From NCBI RefSeq assembly GCF_001649575.2, contig NC_051431.1:17304152-17368151 (forward strand): a DNA stretch of 64,000 nucleotides. The letters are read 5' to 3'. Position 1 is the stretch's first letter. Each line of letters begins with the position of its first letter. The translations under genes and the position numbers were made by a program. Below are positions 12,087-24,500 of the stretch, piece by piece. The notes beneath the pieces were generated by a model that was not told the DNA's origin, made no database searches, and saw only the letters and a list, made by a program, of their open reading frames with translations. The stretch is from Kryptolebias marmoratus (lineage: Eukaryota; Chordata; Actinopteri; Cyprinodontiformes; Rivulidae).

Positions 12087-12399
12087 TTTAAATCCTCTGA
12101 AAAGAACCGTCCTGATGTCCTTATAGAGGACATCGATGTCAGGTTTGAATGTAACAAACAGCAGAAAATGTTAAGCCTCCAAACTCAAACAGAGGCGGTG
12201 ATGTGACTGATCTGATCCTCTTTTATTCTTGTTTTATATTTATATATAATATTGGCTCTCAACGGCTCTTCTTTACTTCCAACATTTAAAGCTTGGGCCT
12301 TTCATGCCAGAGTTTTAATTAAAAGAGAATCTTATCTTGAAACATGATTGAGCTTTGGCCTTTCTTTTGGTCAAATCGTTAAAATATTAGTATGCACAG

Positions 12400-12690
12400 T
12401 TGCAAGGGATACGGCGAGATCTTGCCCTATTTGTTTGAGCACAACGTGTGCGCTGGGAATAACTCTCAGCCAGTAACACAACAAATTATAGCTCAGTATC
12501 TGTAAAACTGAGTTGTAGACTCTCTTTTTGTTCTCTAAGGTTGATCGGCTGTGGCGTCCATCTTGAATCAGGCTGGCTTCAAAAGTCAGTCATTTGTAGA
12601 CGACTGCTTCCTGAGAGCTTCATTTAAACCCGTCCTGTGCTTCACATATTGTGCTAAAAGAAAGACAAACGAACACACACAGAGAAAACT
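12400..12690 (-). repeat. Dispersed repeat, family B, copy
   Basis: Carries the family words 'ctcagtatctgtaaaactga' and 'gtccatcttgaatcaggctg'. Other copies are at about 19515-19850, 22440-22705, 25970-26110, 26745-26950 and 38185-38410, in both orientations. Non-coding; probably a SINE or MITE-type family. Confidence 0.6.
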
Positions 12691-12763
12691 ACGTTACTGA
12701 CCACCTTTCGTTTGTCGGCAGCAGGCGGTAAAAGTCACAGGAGGTCACTCTCAGACCTGTATG

Positions 12764-12764
<1 letters not shown>

Positions 12765-12811
<47 letters not shown>
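12765..12811. repeat. (TA)n microsatellite
   Basis: About 23 TA units between the family B repeat and an unassigned stretch (12812-13639) that shows no recognisable gene. Confidence 0.95.
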
Positions 12812-13655
12812 CACACGCCTTGTTGAAGCTTCCCTTCGGAACGTAATGTGGGAAGAGAGGCTCCGTGTAAAAACACCACAGCTGGGTCGTCTTTGGCCCA
12901 CCTGCTGGGGTGTTTTTGCTTCTGGGTGAAACCACGAGGTCAGCGTTGAGACACCCAGCTGGTTGAAACCCAGTCTGATGTTCGCTGACCTGGGAATTCA
13001 TCCCGAGTCCCCACTCAGGGAGGGGCAGGCTTCGCTTGAGAAGCTCCGCTCCAACCAACACCCAAGAAAGCTGAAATAATATTTGTTGGATTCGCCACGG
13101 TTTCCTGATCACTTTTAGGCCCACTTCACAATGAACGATGACCCCTCCGCCACATGCTCCACGACCTGCAGTGTCCCAACGGGGCAGGACGGGGACAGCA
13201 GCCGTGATCCTGCTACGCCCTTAATACGTCCAATCAGTAGATCCATCTTCTGACCTACACCTTCCTATAATAAAAACAGATCTAAAACAAAAAGTGCAAT
13301 CATCTTTTTTTAAAAGAAGGTTGAAGTTGTGCAAAGACTCCCAACAAACACTAATTCATAACAGCTCAATATTTCCAACAATTATTGGATGCAATAAGTT
13401 TATTTTCACTGTATAGTAAAAAAAAACCAAGAACTTGTGCTAAAATATGTCTCTCTTTAAAGTATGACTGAATTGCTACAGAACTTAATATATTCCTTTC
13501 TTGAAAGGTAAAAAAGACACGTCTCATGTCTCTAAAAGCCGTTGTCTCGGCTCATGAGACATTTTGGACGACCCTCCTGATATCTGACCTGAAATCATTA
13601 TTATAACTTTAAGCAGAAAAGACAGAAACTCAAGCAGGTAAACATGGGCAAAGTG

Positions 13656-13661
13656 TTTATT
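13656..13661 (-). terminator. rasa2: Candidate distal poly(A) signal of rasa2
   Basis: AATAAA on the minus strand, the last clear one before the repeat-filled intergenic region. Assignment to rasa2 rests on position only. Confidence 0.45.
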
Positions 13662-15126
13662 TTGAACAGACAGGACCAAAATATAAAATACAACAGATCA
13701 TTAGTATAAAAAAAATAAAAATAAAATAAAATTACTGAAGCAGGAGACATTCAGAAATGAGCTGGGCGATTCGTTGAACCTGAAAACTAAAGAAAACCTG
13801 ATCAGACCGTCTCCTGTTTCGTCCCTTTGGTGTTATTCATCCGACAGAACGAAGCTCATTTTTAAAAGAATTCCCTTTCAGTCTAGTCAATAAAAGAAAG
13901 AAAAAAAAAGGCTGCAATCAACGTTGCCGCGTCAGTGCACGTGTTAAAGTACGTTTCTACATTTCAACCAGCACCACTGTAATTTTAGGACAATTTTTTT
14001 TCAGCATAAAGAGAGAAATTTCAACAAATTCCCTTTTTTTTCAAAATCAAATGAAGATAGGCAGAAATTCAGCTGAAACCTTCCTGGGCTTAAAGAGAGA
14101 AAGCCTGTTTGACATATTACATTAAAAAAATGCACTGATTTCATTTATTTATTTTTTTACCAATTTAAATTCAGATTTTCCGACTGAAATTTGGTCCAAC
14201 AAAAAAATAAAAACATGTTTTCATGATGTGAGTGAAAGTCTTCAGCCGTGGATGAAGAAGGTTAGAGTCCTGTTTTGGCTCTGTCAAACGCCGCGTCGGG
14301 CCTCCGTACGTGGAGATTTGGAAACAGATTACTAAACAAAAGCAGCCCGAAGAACGAGATATGTACCAGCGTAACAACACACTGAATCGGTGTTTAAAAA
14401 AAAACAAAAAACAAAAGAACATTGTCTCAAAATAAACGAACAAAAAAAACGTTAAATAAAACGAAACACACACATTAAAATTACGATGAATCAAACTCAA
14501 ACCAACTTGTTTGCAAATCCAGAAAGAGGTGGGTGATCCTGCTGTCTGCGTCAAACCTCCGACGGGTTCTGGGTTCTGCTTCTTCCACGCTCAAAAGGGA
14601 AGGACCGATCAAGTGCTTGCTCTCTGGTTATAACATCTGAGGATTGTTGAAATATGGTAGAAGTTCAGAGCTGTGAGATCAATAAAAGCCTGTCTTCTTA
14701 CTCTCCCGTTCTGGCAGTGGACAGCTGTGACTAGGAGCTGCGAAGAAGCGCCACGCTTCAAACAAACACTAAAAACTAGTAAAACAGAACCAAAGGGCCG
14801 GAGCTGCGGAGCGCTGCTGGTGTGAAGGAGGAAAGCAAACAAGGTGCGCGTGGATGGGTTCGGTTGCTGTGATTGTCTAATTTAGAGATGGCGTCGGGCG
14901 GGGACACGACTCCTCTCCGCCTCCCAGGAGCCACTCGCGCTGCGCTCTCGACTCGACAGCACAGGTCTGACGCACGCCGTACCGACACGGTTCACGATCA
15001 CAAGGAAACACAACTCTTCACGACAGTCATGCTGTCAGGATTCAGGACTGGACGCATGCAAACTGCTCGCTCTAAGTCAATGAAAGAATCTGTTAGCGAA
15101 ACCACACAAATCGAACATATACCTAT

Positions 15127-15129
<3 letters not shown>

Positions 15130-15178
<49 letters not shown>
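15130..15178. repeat. (TA)n microsatellite in the rasa2 3' UTR
   Basis: About 24 TA units. In a transcript it would form a self-complementary AU hairpin. Confidence 0.95.
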
Positions 15179-15182
<4 letters not shown>

Positions 15183-15640
15183 GTCTCAATTTTTAACAGT
15201 TTGTATACAAAATACATTAAACACATTTAAGTCCAAGAGATTGCCTTTGGTCGAGAAAAATATCTTAATATTTACAGGCATTAAATGTTATTGTACAGGA
15301 ATGAAACAAACAAACGAGATCATGTAACTGATCAAAATGAGGAAAGCTGATACCAAGTATCTAATCATTTCCATTCGGACAGTTCCAAATATTTAAAGTG
15401 CGTTTGCGTTTTTTTTTTTTTTTGTTGTTTTGTTTTTTTGTTTTCCTCAGCATTAAATGTGAAAGAAACATCCGTCAATAAGGCAGATTGGTATTTACAC
15501 ACACACACACACACACACACACTCAATCACATGTGCACACACTCATTTGTTCAGAAGGACACTAAAAAGAATTTAAGGGGCACGGATCGAGGACGATCGT
15601 CCAGAGGCGATGATTCTTAATGAACTCTGGAGACGGGAAA

Positions 15641-15754
15641 ATGTTAAAGGACAAAGTGGGGTTCATCACAGCTGGTAATATAAAACTGAGTGATTTCTAA
15701 TAAAAATAATAGCAGCCTATTCACACACCATCTAATGATGCTTCGGTCACACAG

Positions 15755-15840
<86 letters not shown>

Positions 15841-15965
15841 AAGACATAAATCAAGACACAGAAAGAGTCTGCGGAGCAGAAGTGGGAGGAGATGAGGCAA
15901 CAAACGGCCAAAACAACAACAACAACGACAGAGAGAGTTCATTCATAGTGGAGTAAATGTGTGTG
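15641..15965. repeat. Direct repeat copy 2 with expanded (AT)n
   Basis: Second copy of the 11813-12086 segment, in the inferred rasa2 3' UTR. Its centre is a 79-bp (AT)n array at 15755-15833, where the other copy has only a short degenerate AT stretch. Confidence 0.8.
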
Positions 15966-16102
15966 GAGGTCACGGTGTTTATCATTCTCTGGGTCATGCG
16001 GTGGCCCCCCACATTCAGGGGGCTCCTCGAGGACCGCCGAGGTTCTCCGCGGTCCGCCGAACACCTGCTGGTTATGGCTGGTTCGGGCCACGCCGCCCCA
16101 GG

Positions 16103-18514
16103 TTAGCAGGTTTTCCCCACTATGGGGTTGTCACTGAAACAGAGGAGACAGCAGCAGAAGTTAGTCACCCGTCAAAAGGCGTCGACGCCATAATTAATCA
16201 AAACATCGAGGGTCAAATCGAAAACGGCCACTAGAGGGAGATCAGCCGATCGAGACGACGTTTTTGTTTTGCAAATAATCGGCCACATCGAAGCACATTA
16301 ATCTGATTTAAAGGCAGTCTGATTTTTAAGCAGAACTACGATGTCACACTGCGTCCTTTTGTTGGATAAGCAGACAGGCGTGTTAAACACAACACCACCT
16401 TAATGGTCAGCAAGGAAGCTGATCAATAAATTACAACAAGGAAAACAGAAAGAGCCTAAAGCTTTTAGAGGCTTATCCAGATAAATGTAGAAGAATAATG
16501 ATCCTTTATGAGAGAAGATACAGGTAACTGTATTCATAACAAACCACGAGAATCCGTACTATTATATAATGTGAAGCATAAAATCACAGGAAAGTAGGTA
16601 ATGATTAAACCCAAACGATCCTGTTTGTGTTGTTCATGGGCAGGATCTCGAGGCGCAGTAAGGACAGAACGATGTCAGGTCGGGGGAACCTCAGGGTCTT
16701 GTCTGTTTTTGAGGATGTGGTTCTGTTGGCGCCTTCAGGCCTCGACCTTTAGTGTCCACCAGGGAGGTTTGTGAAGCGGCTGGGAGGAGAGTCGGCTCGT
16801 TAAAGTCTGAAGTCTAGGTTTTCACCCAGAAAAAGATGGCATATTCCCTCCGGGTCCCCGCCTCAAGCGGAGGAGCTCAAGTGTCTGGAAGTCTTGTTCA
16901 TGAGCGACGGCTCGGCTGCTCTGATCTGTGGTGGCGAAGAAAGGAGCGGCGTTGAAAGGCAAAGCTCTGGGTTTACTGGTTCGACTACACTCCGAGCCTC
17001 ACCTACGGTCACGAGCTATGGATCGTGACTGAAAGACGGATCCTGGACACAAGCAGCTGAATGAGCTTCCTCTGTAGGGCGACCGGGCTCAGCCTTAGAG
17101 TCTGGGTGAAGATCTGCATCATTCAGGACGAGCTTGGAAGAAGAGCTGCTGATTCTACGCATCCAAAGGAGTCAGCTGAGGTGGTCTGATTGGAAAGCTT
17201 CCTGAACTGCACTTAGAGGAACTTCCTGCAGAGATTATACATCCTCTGGCCTGGGAACACCTTGGGATCCTCCAGGAGGAGCTGGAGAGTTTGAGTGTTT
17301 GAGTTTCCCCTCCTGCCTCCCCAACACAACCACAGAGAGGCGACAGGAAATAGATGGATGGATGGATGACTACTAAATTGTTTTACTTACGGCCCATAAA
17401 CGAGCAAATCAGCTTCATGAAATCGACGGTCAGTTTCAATGATCTCTAAAAGGTTGGAATCAGTCAAAATGAACATTGGTCCAGTCTGAGTCAGACATCT
17501 TCATTGTGTTTGGGAAGTACTGATCGTATTCAAATTAAATTGAAGGTGATTTTAGGGACAGTTCATTCGTCTCCCCTTACTTGACTCACAGTAAGGACAG
17601 AATCTGATGCAGTATAACCCAAGAAATTTACTTTATTCATGACTTTTTTTAGGTTTATGCTCTAAATAAGTACCACATTTTGCAAAGCTGTTTGGATAAA
17701 GCCATGAAAGGAAAAACGAAAAAGAAAAAAAAGGAAAGTAAATCCCACATACAGCACAAGTCGCACACAAAAACATCCATGTCTGGACTTACAGGCTTCC
17801 GTACTGTGCTGTGATGTTGTTCCTGCTGTTGTGCTGCCTCTGCAGCTCCTCCATGACGTTCCGGAGCTGTTTGAGTGTCTGAAATGTCTCTTTGGGTTCC
17901 TGAATGGTGAACTTTGAGTACTCCTCCTGCTCCCGCTGAGGGCCCTGGTACACCGCCATACTGGCACATGCATCTGCGGAGAGAGGGACGCACGTTGGAG
18001 AGGACCGCTCACGCCGACGACCAGAAGTCATCCGCAACGCGTCGTGCTATGGAAACACAGAGTTGCTCCTAGAAGGTACTCGAAGCGGTAAAACGCATAA
18101 AAAGTGTTAAAGAAAAAGCAAATGTTGTGATGACTTTTAGTGTGGTCTTTATGTAAGAAGAGCTGCTCAACAGCTGAGCTGAATTCAAGTCAGATGAGTT
18201 CACTTTAAGAGTTGGAACAAACCCCAAACAATGAAAAACAGGTGTCACTTCTGCATTTTAGTATCTTCACACGTGTCACGCATCAAACATTATTACAGGA
18301 TACACTCTTTGACAATGACATCAGCCTCAGAGAGCACGACGGCTGTTTTAGATCTACACTGGTAAGCCCTGGCTGTGCACAGAGTTCAGAGTTCACGAAC
18401 GAATACCGACCCTCCATGTTCTGCAGCTTGGCCTCGTTCGAGGAGAGGAGAGAGAAAATCCTCTCCGCTTCCCGGTCACAGTCGATGTCCAGCTGCAGGT
18501 TGGCCAGCATGGTG
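16103..18514 (-). CDS. rasa2: rasa2 exons 22-24: C-terminal region
   Basis: Exon 22 (18514-18411) reads [20 protein letters not shown]. Exon 23 (17973-17793) reads [17 protein letters not shown] and ends ITAQYGSL. Exon 24 is only 31 nt (16133-16103) and gives DNPIVGKTC and the stop, matching the human ENPIVGKAS end. The donor of exon 22 (GG|gtcggt) is weak but is the only one that keeps the frame. The donor after exon 23 is a strong gtaagt. If it is not used, translation stops at TAA (17791-17789) after the same leucine codon, and an AATAAA lies 150 bp on (17637-17632). Confidence 0.92.
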
Positions 18515-21500
18515 CTGAAACGGGAGGGGACACGAGTGAGAAAAGACGTCCAAGGGACAACGAGAAGAGGCAGCAGCAGTTTGTTCTCTTTAAACTAAAA
18601 CACCGAAATGACTGAGCAGCAGATTTTTACTCTGAGCTCAAGACCAAAGCGACGACAAAACGACAACAACAGTCCGGAAAAGGTCTGGATGTTGTGAAGT
18701 ATGTCATTAAAATCAGAATGCAACGATCCGCGAATCTCACGAACCCCATGTTTTATTCATAACAGAACGCAGTAAACACATCAAATGTTTAAACCATTAA
18801 AAAAAGGTAATTTTGAATTTGACTGTAGCAATAAATCTAAAAAAACAAAGTTAGGAGAGGGGCTACAAATGGCTATAAAAGTAGGCGGTGTAGATAGGAA
18901 ACAGCTGGAGGAGCGTTTTGCAATTAATTGTGTTAGTTCTAAAGGAAGCGTGGCTCTGTCTCGTCTTTTCTGAGATGTGTCGCTGCCATAAAATTTAAAA
19001 AACTGCCTTATTTTTTTGGAAAAACTGTACATTTTCTTAGCTTAAACATTTGATGTGTGTACTATCTTCTACTGTTAATAAAACACGGGTTCAGGAGATT
19101 TGTCGACATGACTGCATTCTGGCTGTATTTGCGTTTCACACAGCGTTCCATCGCTGCACTTCTCGGGGCTGCGTGGGAGCCTTGCGACGGCGCCGCCGCC
19201 AATGAAGGAGCAGCACTCACGTCGTGCAGGGCTTGCAGCCCGGCCCGTTGGTGCTTTGGCTCTTGCAGCACTGCCAGGCTCCGTTGGTGTAGTTCGACGG
19301 GTGGAAAGTGGCCAAGCGTCCCTCGTTGCAGCGGCTGACCTGGCCCAGGATCTCCAACCACTCGCTGGCCTCCACGCAGTTTCCTGCCTGGACGTAAAGG
19401 GGCTTCTCATTGTGGACCACCTGAAACATCTAACGCAGAAGGGAAAACACCGGCTCAGCCAACGCAGGTACGGGCAAACTCGCCAACTTCGGCAGGTCTT
19501 TAACTTTTCACGTTTAGCAGCCTGCAGTTAGTAAAACATCTCAAAAACTGGTGGTTGGATTTTAATTAAACCCCCAGAAAGTTACTATCAGATGTACATC
19601 TCTAACTGGAGTCAGTACAATTCAAGATGGCCACCACAGCTAACTCAAAAATGGCTACAACTCAGTCAGTTTTACAGATATTGAGCTGAAATGTGATGCG
19701 GTAGTAGCTGAGAGTCCCTTACAACACATACTCCAAGTGTGACATCATAGAACATCATACGTGTGATGAGATTGTGTCATCCTATTATAAATTTCAAGTT
19801 TTTAAGATGTAGTTATTCCCCTTGTAAACTCTCCAAGCTACAGAGCGTTCAAAGGTTTTCAAATGTTGAATCTTTTTAAAATCGTTTGACCCAACGTCAA
19901 CAAATACTCACAAGACTAACAGAGCTGTCATTTATTCCATATTTGTTTTAGCTCGAGTAACTGATCCTGGCACTCCAAAAAAATAAAAAAAACACATTCG
20001 AGGTGATGACAGAGAGATCACAGAGAAAAATGGCTCACATTTTTGCGGTTAAAGGCACTTTCGTCCAGTTTCTCCACCGCCCTGATAGTTTTGACGTCGA
20101 TGGTGCAGAGGGCCTCTTTCCCTGCCAAGCAGAAAGCATTTCTGCTGTGTTTATGATGATGACAGCATGAGTCTAAAAATATTTATAGGATTAGATACAA
20201 AGGCGAGCAATGTATGGCGAAAAGGCAAAGCAATTATTAGCTACAATTTGTTCTGTTCATACATATGACCTCTAGCAAAAACAAAAACGTGTAGAAAGTT
20301 CTCGAGGTGATCGACTCGTCTTCACGTCCCAGCAGGAGACGCTCGTGGACTGAACACGTTCTGATGGACGCCAGCCTCACCTTTACATTTGTGGTAGGAG
20401 AGCTCCCTGGTGGTCAGCAGGAGCCATCTCTTCTTAAAGTGTTTCTTGACGATTTTCCTTTTCGTTTCGGTTCGTTTCTGCACCTCCCTACAAAGACGAG
20501 GAAGACCGAGCTGAAAAAAATGTACATCTGTGCACCCTCCCCGCCTTTTCAACAGTTATCGCATCGCGTTGTGAAAGGCTATCCAGCCGCAGAAAATAAT
20601 GACATGGCTTTGTTTCGTTTGTTCTTGTTTTTAGGATAATGATCTCACAAACTGAGCAAGGAGCTATTTTACTACATTTATTGATCATTTCACGTCTGGT
20701 GGGGAGGTGATTACCCTTTCAAACTGGAGATTAATTTCTAATGTGGGTAAACTGCTTAAGAAAAGCTTCAGATCTTTTGAAGCAGGGTTTGAGTTGTTTT
20801 AAGACAAAACATAAACAGGCTTTACTGTGACTGTATACAACAACGAGACAGTTTACTTCACTTCCTGTGCCAGCTGCTGTGGATGCAGGGGGACTGGTTT
20901 GTTGGCGCTCCAGCAGATTCTTCACAGCTCTGGGGTAGAAACTGTGTTAGAGGCTGCTGGTGCGGGCTCACGTGGTTCAGAGCACGCCGGAGGGGAGGCT
21001 TATGAAAAGAGCGACCTGGGTGGGCGGGGCCATTGCGGATCACTGTGTTCCACACCTTGCATCTCCGTGTCAGTGCACTCTCTCTGAAGCAGCGGTAAGA
21101 CCTAAAGTTGCCTCTGCAATCTGGTCCGAATTAAACTCTTATGAGGGGCTACATACGGCTGGTACGATAATAAGTTACCTTTCCAAACTTTTCCTTTAAA
21201 ATGACATCTTAACGGGGATGCAAGGTGCGGAACGCCAGCTGCGCCGGGTCGTTACGACGGCTGCTCCCCGCTTCCACGCCTGGACGAGATCTCCTCGAGC
21301 CGCCTCCTCTGACGGGACCGCAGTGATCCGCAATGGCCCCGCCCACCCAGGTCGCTCTTTTCATAAGCCTCCGGCACGCCCTGAACCACGTGAGCCCGCA
21401 CCAGCAGCTTCTAACACAGTTTCAACACAAATCTTTATTGACCCTCTTTATGTGTTTGCTCTGTTGGATTTGAAGCGGTTACCGAAAACAATTTTACTAG

Positions 21501-24500
21501 AACACAACTAAAACCTCCCTAAAGCCAGCAAACAAAAATCCTGTTTTTTGCACTTTCCTAACATAAATTTTCAGAGGAGTGTGGCTAATAAAGCAGGCAG
21601 AACCCTTCATTATATTCTGGTTCTGGTGGTCACCATCATCATCATCATCATCATCATCATCATGACTCACCCCTCCTTGAGAACCACAGCATCCTCCAGT
21701 CCGCTGGACTCCTTGTTGACATTGGATGAGATTTCATCAAGAAACTGGAAACCAAGAAAACGATGACTTTAATGAACACAAACAGTGAAATACTTTAAAC
21801 AGCTGAGTGTGTCTGAAAAAAATACCTTTTTAACTTTTTCAATGTACTTTTCCTCCTGGAACGATCTGTAGAAGTCATACATGTAGCTTTCTTTAAAACT
21901 AGACTGCAGAGGGGAAAAACAAGGAGTTCGACTGTTTAATCAGGTTGTAGGACAGCTTATTAAAGTATCTGGTGATTAACTAAACAGAGTTTAAAATCGT
22001 CACAAAATTATTCACGATCTTACCAGTTTTTTGGACAAACTCCCCCAGCTGCCCAGAGTCTGGATGGTTTTTGAGATGAGCGTGAGTGTGCGGGAAATCT
22101 CGGGATCCTGCGGTTTTTACACAGAAACACAGAGCCATCCGTGTACGGATTTTACTTGGGAATTTGGACACAGCTCGTGTTTGCGGAGACGCGGGGGGAC
22201 TTACGGGGTGATGGGAGCGGAGCTGGAAGGAGTGCGGAGAGAGAACGGCCACGGCAAAAAAGCGCAGGAACACGAAGCTGCTCACAGCCGAGTACTGAAC
22301 GTGTGGGTCACCTGGAGACAGAAAACAACAAAAGCTCACAATTTAATCAAAGAGAGCAGCTTTCCTTTAAAAAAAACGTCCACAAAAATGTTTGAATTCT
22401 TGAAGGAAAGCATGCCAAAGTTTTAAACACACATTCTACACAATCTGTTAGCATGTATTGTAAATGACTTTCAGCTAAAACCGAAACAAATTTTAGCTCC
22501 ATGTCTATAAAACTGACTGAGTTTTAGCCAGTTTTGTGTTAAGGTTGTTTAACTGTGGTGGCCATCTTGAATCGAGTTGCCTCTAAAAGCTAATGAGATG
22601 TAAATGTACACCCAATAAGTACTTTCTGAGAGTCTCATTAAAATCTGTTCACTAATTCACAAGATATTTTGCTAACAGACAGGCCGACAAACACACACAG
22701 GCACTTACATGAGCGAAAAAAAAGAAAAAAAAATCTCAACTCAAAGATTTGGCTCCACCTTTTGGTGCATACGTCTAAAAGCACTTAAAGCGTGACCACT
22801 GTTGTAACACGCACTTGGCACGCAAGAATAAATATGATTGTTTTTATTAAAAGAAAAACCAAAGCGAACAGATGGAGCGGCAGAACAATCCCAGTTAACG
22901 CTTGTTTGTGTAACTACTTTGTTTCTGAGTGGGTGAATGTGACAGAGCACTATAAACTAAAAAAAAAGGTGTCAACATGAAATGAGAAAGAAAGAAATGT
23001 GTATCGAAAAAGTAGGTCTAAAAAATTAATCCATAACAGACAGAAATGTGACAATAAATAGTACAAATTATTTGGTCTTGTGAGACTGCACTCAACCAAA
23101 GTATAAGGTTAAAAGTGGATGGTAACTTTTTGATTTGTTGTCATGCAGTGTAGGGTTTTGATTTTATTTTTAATGACGCAGTACCGTATTTTCCAGACTA
23201 TAAGGCGCACTTAAAAGCCTTCAATTTTCTCAAAAAACGGCAGTGTGCTTTATAATCTGGACCGCCTTTTATATTGTAAGAAGTCGTAATGTTTTAGGTA
23301 AACTACAAAGCTGCACCGGTCGCAGCATTAAGGCTCAGTTAGAGTCACGCAGGGCTCCGTGCTCGGACCTGAGCGAGCGGTGGAGGCGTTTATACTTGAC
23401 AGTATTCTCCGTGAGTTTTGAACAGTTTGATTATCTTTGTGATCTCTCATAGAGGGATCATATAAATGCTGATACAGGCGAACCAGCTCCGCTAGAGCAC
23501 TGAAAATTACAAAAATTGGGAGGGGCACGCTCCTTGTAGTCCGGTGCGCTTTATATATGACAAAAGTTCAAAAATAGACCATTCATTGACAGTGCGCCTT
23601 ATAATCCAGTGCTCCCTATAGTGCGGAAAATACAGTAATAGATATTTTAACAGTGAATAATAGAAAGATTTGACAGGATCTGCACGTGAGATCCATCTTT
23701 CACCTGCGAAGCGTTTGCAGGCCAAGTGTCTTAAAGATCTGAACACGTCACACATCAGGGGGGGACAGTTGGAACTAGACTGGGTGATGGAGGAGAAGAC
23801 TTTCTGGACATAAACCTGAAGGTTTTCCTGCCAAAAAAAAAAAAAAAAAAAGATATTACTCATTAGAGGTGGTCATAAAGTTCTGTTTCTGTGTATGAAA
23901 TGTGGCCAAACCCAAACTGTACAAGCAGAAAGCTTAATGCTAATTAAACGTTATATGTTGTTCCTGGAACAGACGTACCTTGTTGACTTCCACATTGTCA
24001 CCTTCTTTTAGTTTAATGGGGTCTATTTCACACATTTTGTTGGATTCACAAATCTGTGACAAAGTAAAAAGAGTAAAAAGATTAAAAACACTCAAAGTCA
24101 GTCAGGTAAGAATTGATGTGTTTGTGAGCTATTAGCAGGACACGAATGAGAGCTGATATGAAATCACAGCTTTGCTTTTAAATATTATTTCAGACGAGAA
24201 TCAAGAACAAGATGATTAAAAATAGTCTCAAACAGAGGATGCAGTGCCCTGTGAGTGTTCAAACCTACAAATAACATCTGCACCATAGCTTGTTCAAAAC
24301 AGACCAGGCAGATCATCCAATTCAAGCCTCTTCTGGCTTTAAATCTGTGTTTGTTTCTCAGTCGTACCTCATCGATTACGGGCTTCAGGGTAACAGCCAG
24401 GTAACTCTTTCCAACAATCTTCATCATGTCGTCAATGCAGCGGGTTGCCAGAGAGTTGCCACGGAATATAGTGTTAGCCTCCCTGGACAAACCAAAAAGA

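Larger units (their letters stand above)
13640..16102 (-). other. rasa2: rasa2 3' UTR (inferred)
   Basis: Downstream of the rasa2 stop (16105-16103) the minus strand runs about 2.4 kb without a coding exon to a canonical AATAAA (plus-strand TTTATT at 13656-13661), so the transcript should end near 13635-13645. The interval holds (TA)n arrays at 15130-15178 and 15755-15833 and a (CA)n at 15497-15522. The extent is inferred; nearer polyadenylation is possible, for example at TTTATT-type sites near 14145. Confidence 0.5.

Noticed and set aside
12735..13124. 129-codon minus-strand frame
   Set aside because: It runs into a (TA)n array at one end, shows no family motif, has no splice context and lies beyond the inferred rasa2 3' end. 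It may be old repeat sequence.
14171..15196. Minus- and plus-strand frames of 60-127 codons between 14171 and 15196
   Set aside because: Low-complexity, no motifs, and located in the inferred rasa2 3' UTR with TA microsatellites.
17789..17793. TAA after YGSL as the only C-terminus of rasa2
   Set aside because: A gtaagt donor precedes it and a 31-nt exon at 16133-16103 restores the conserved NPIVGK end in frame, so the stop is kept only as an alternative.
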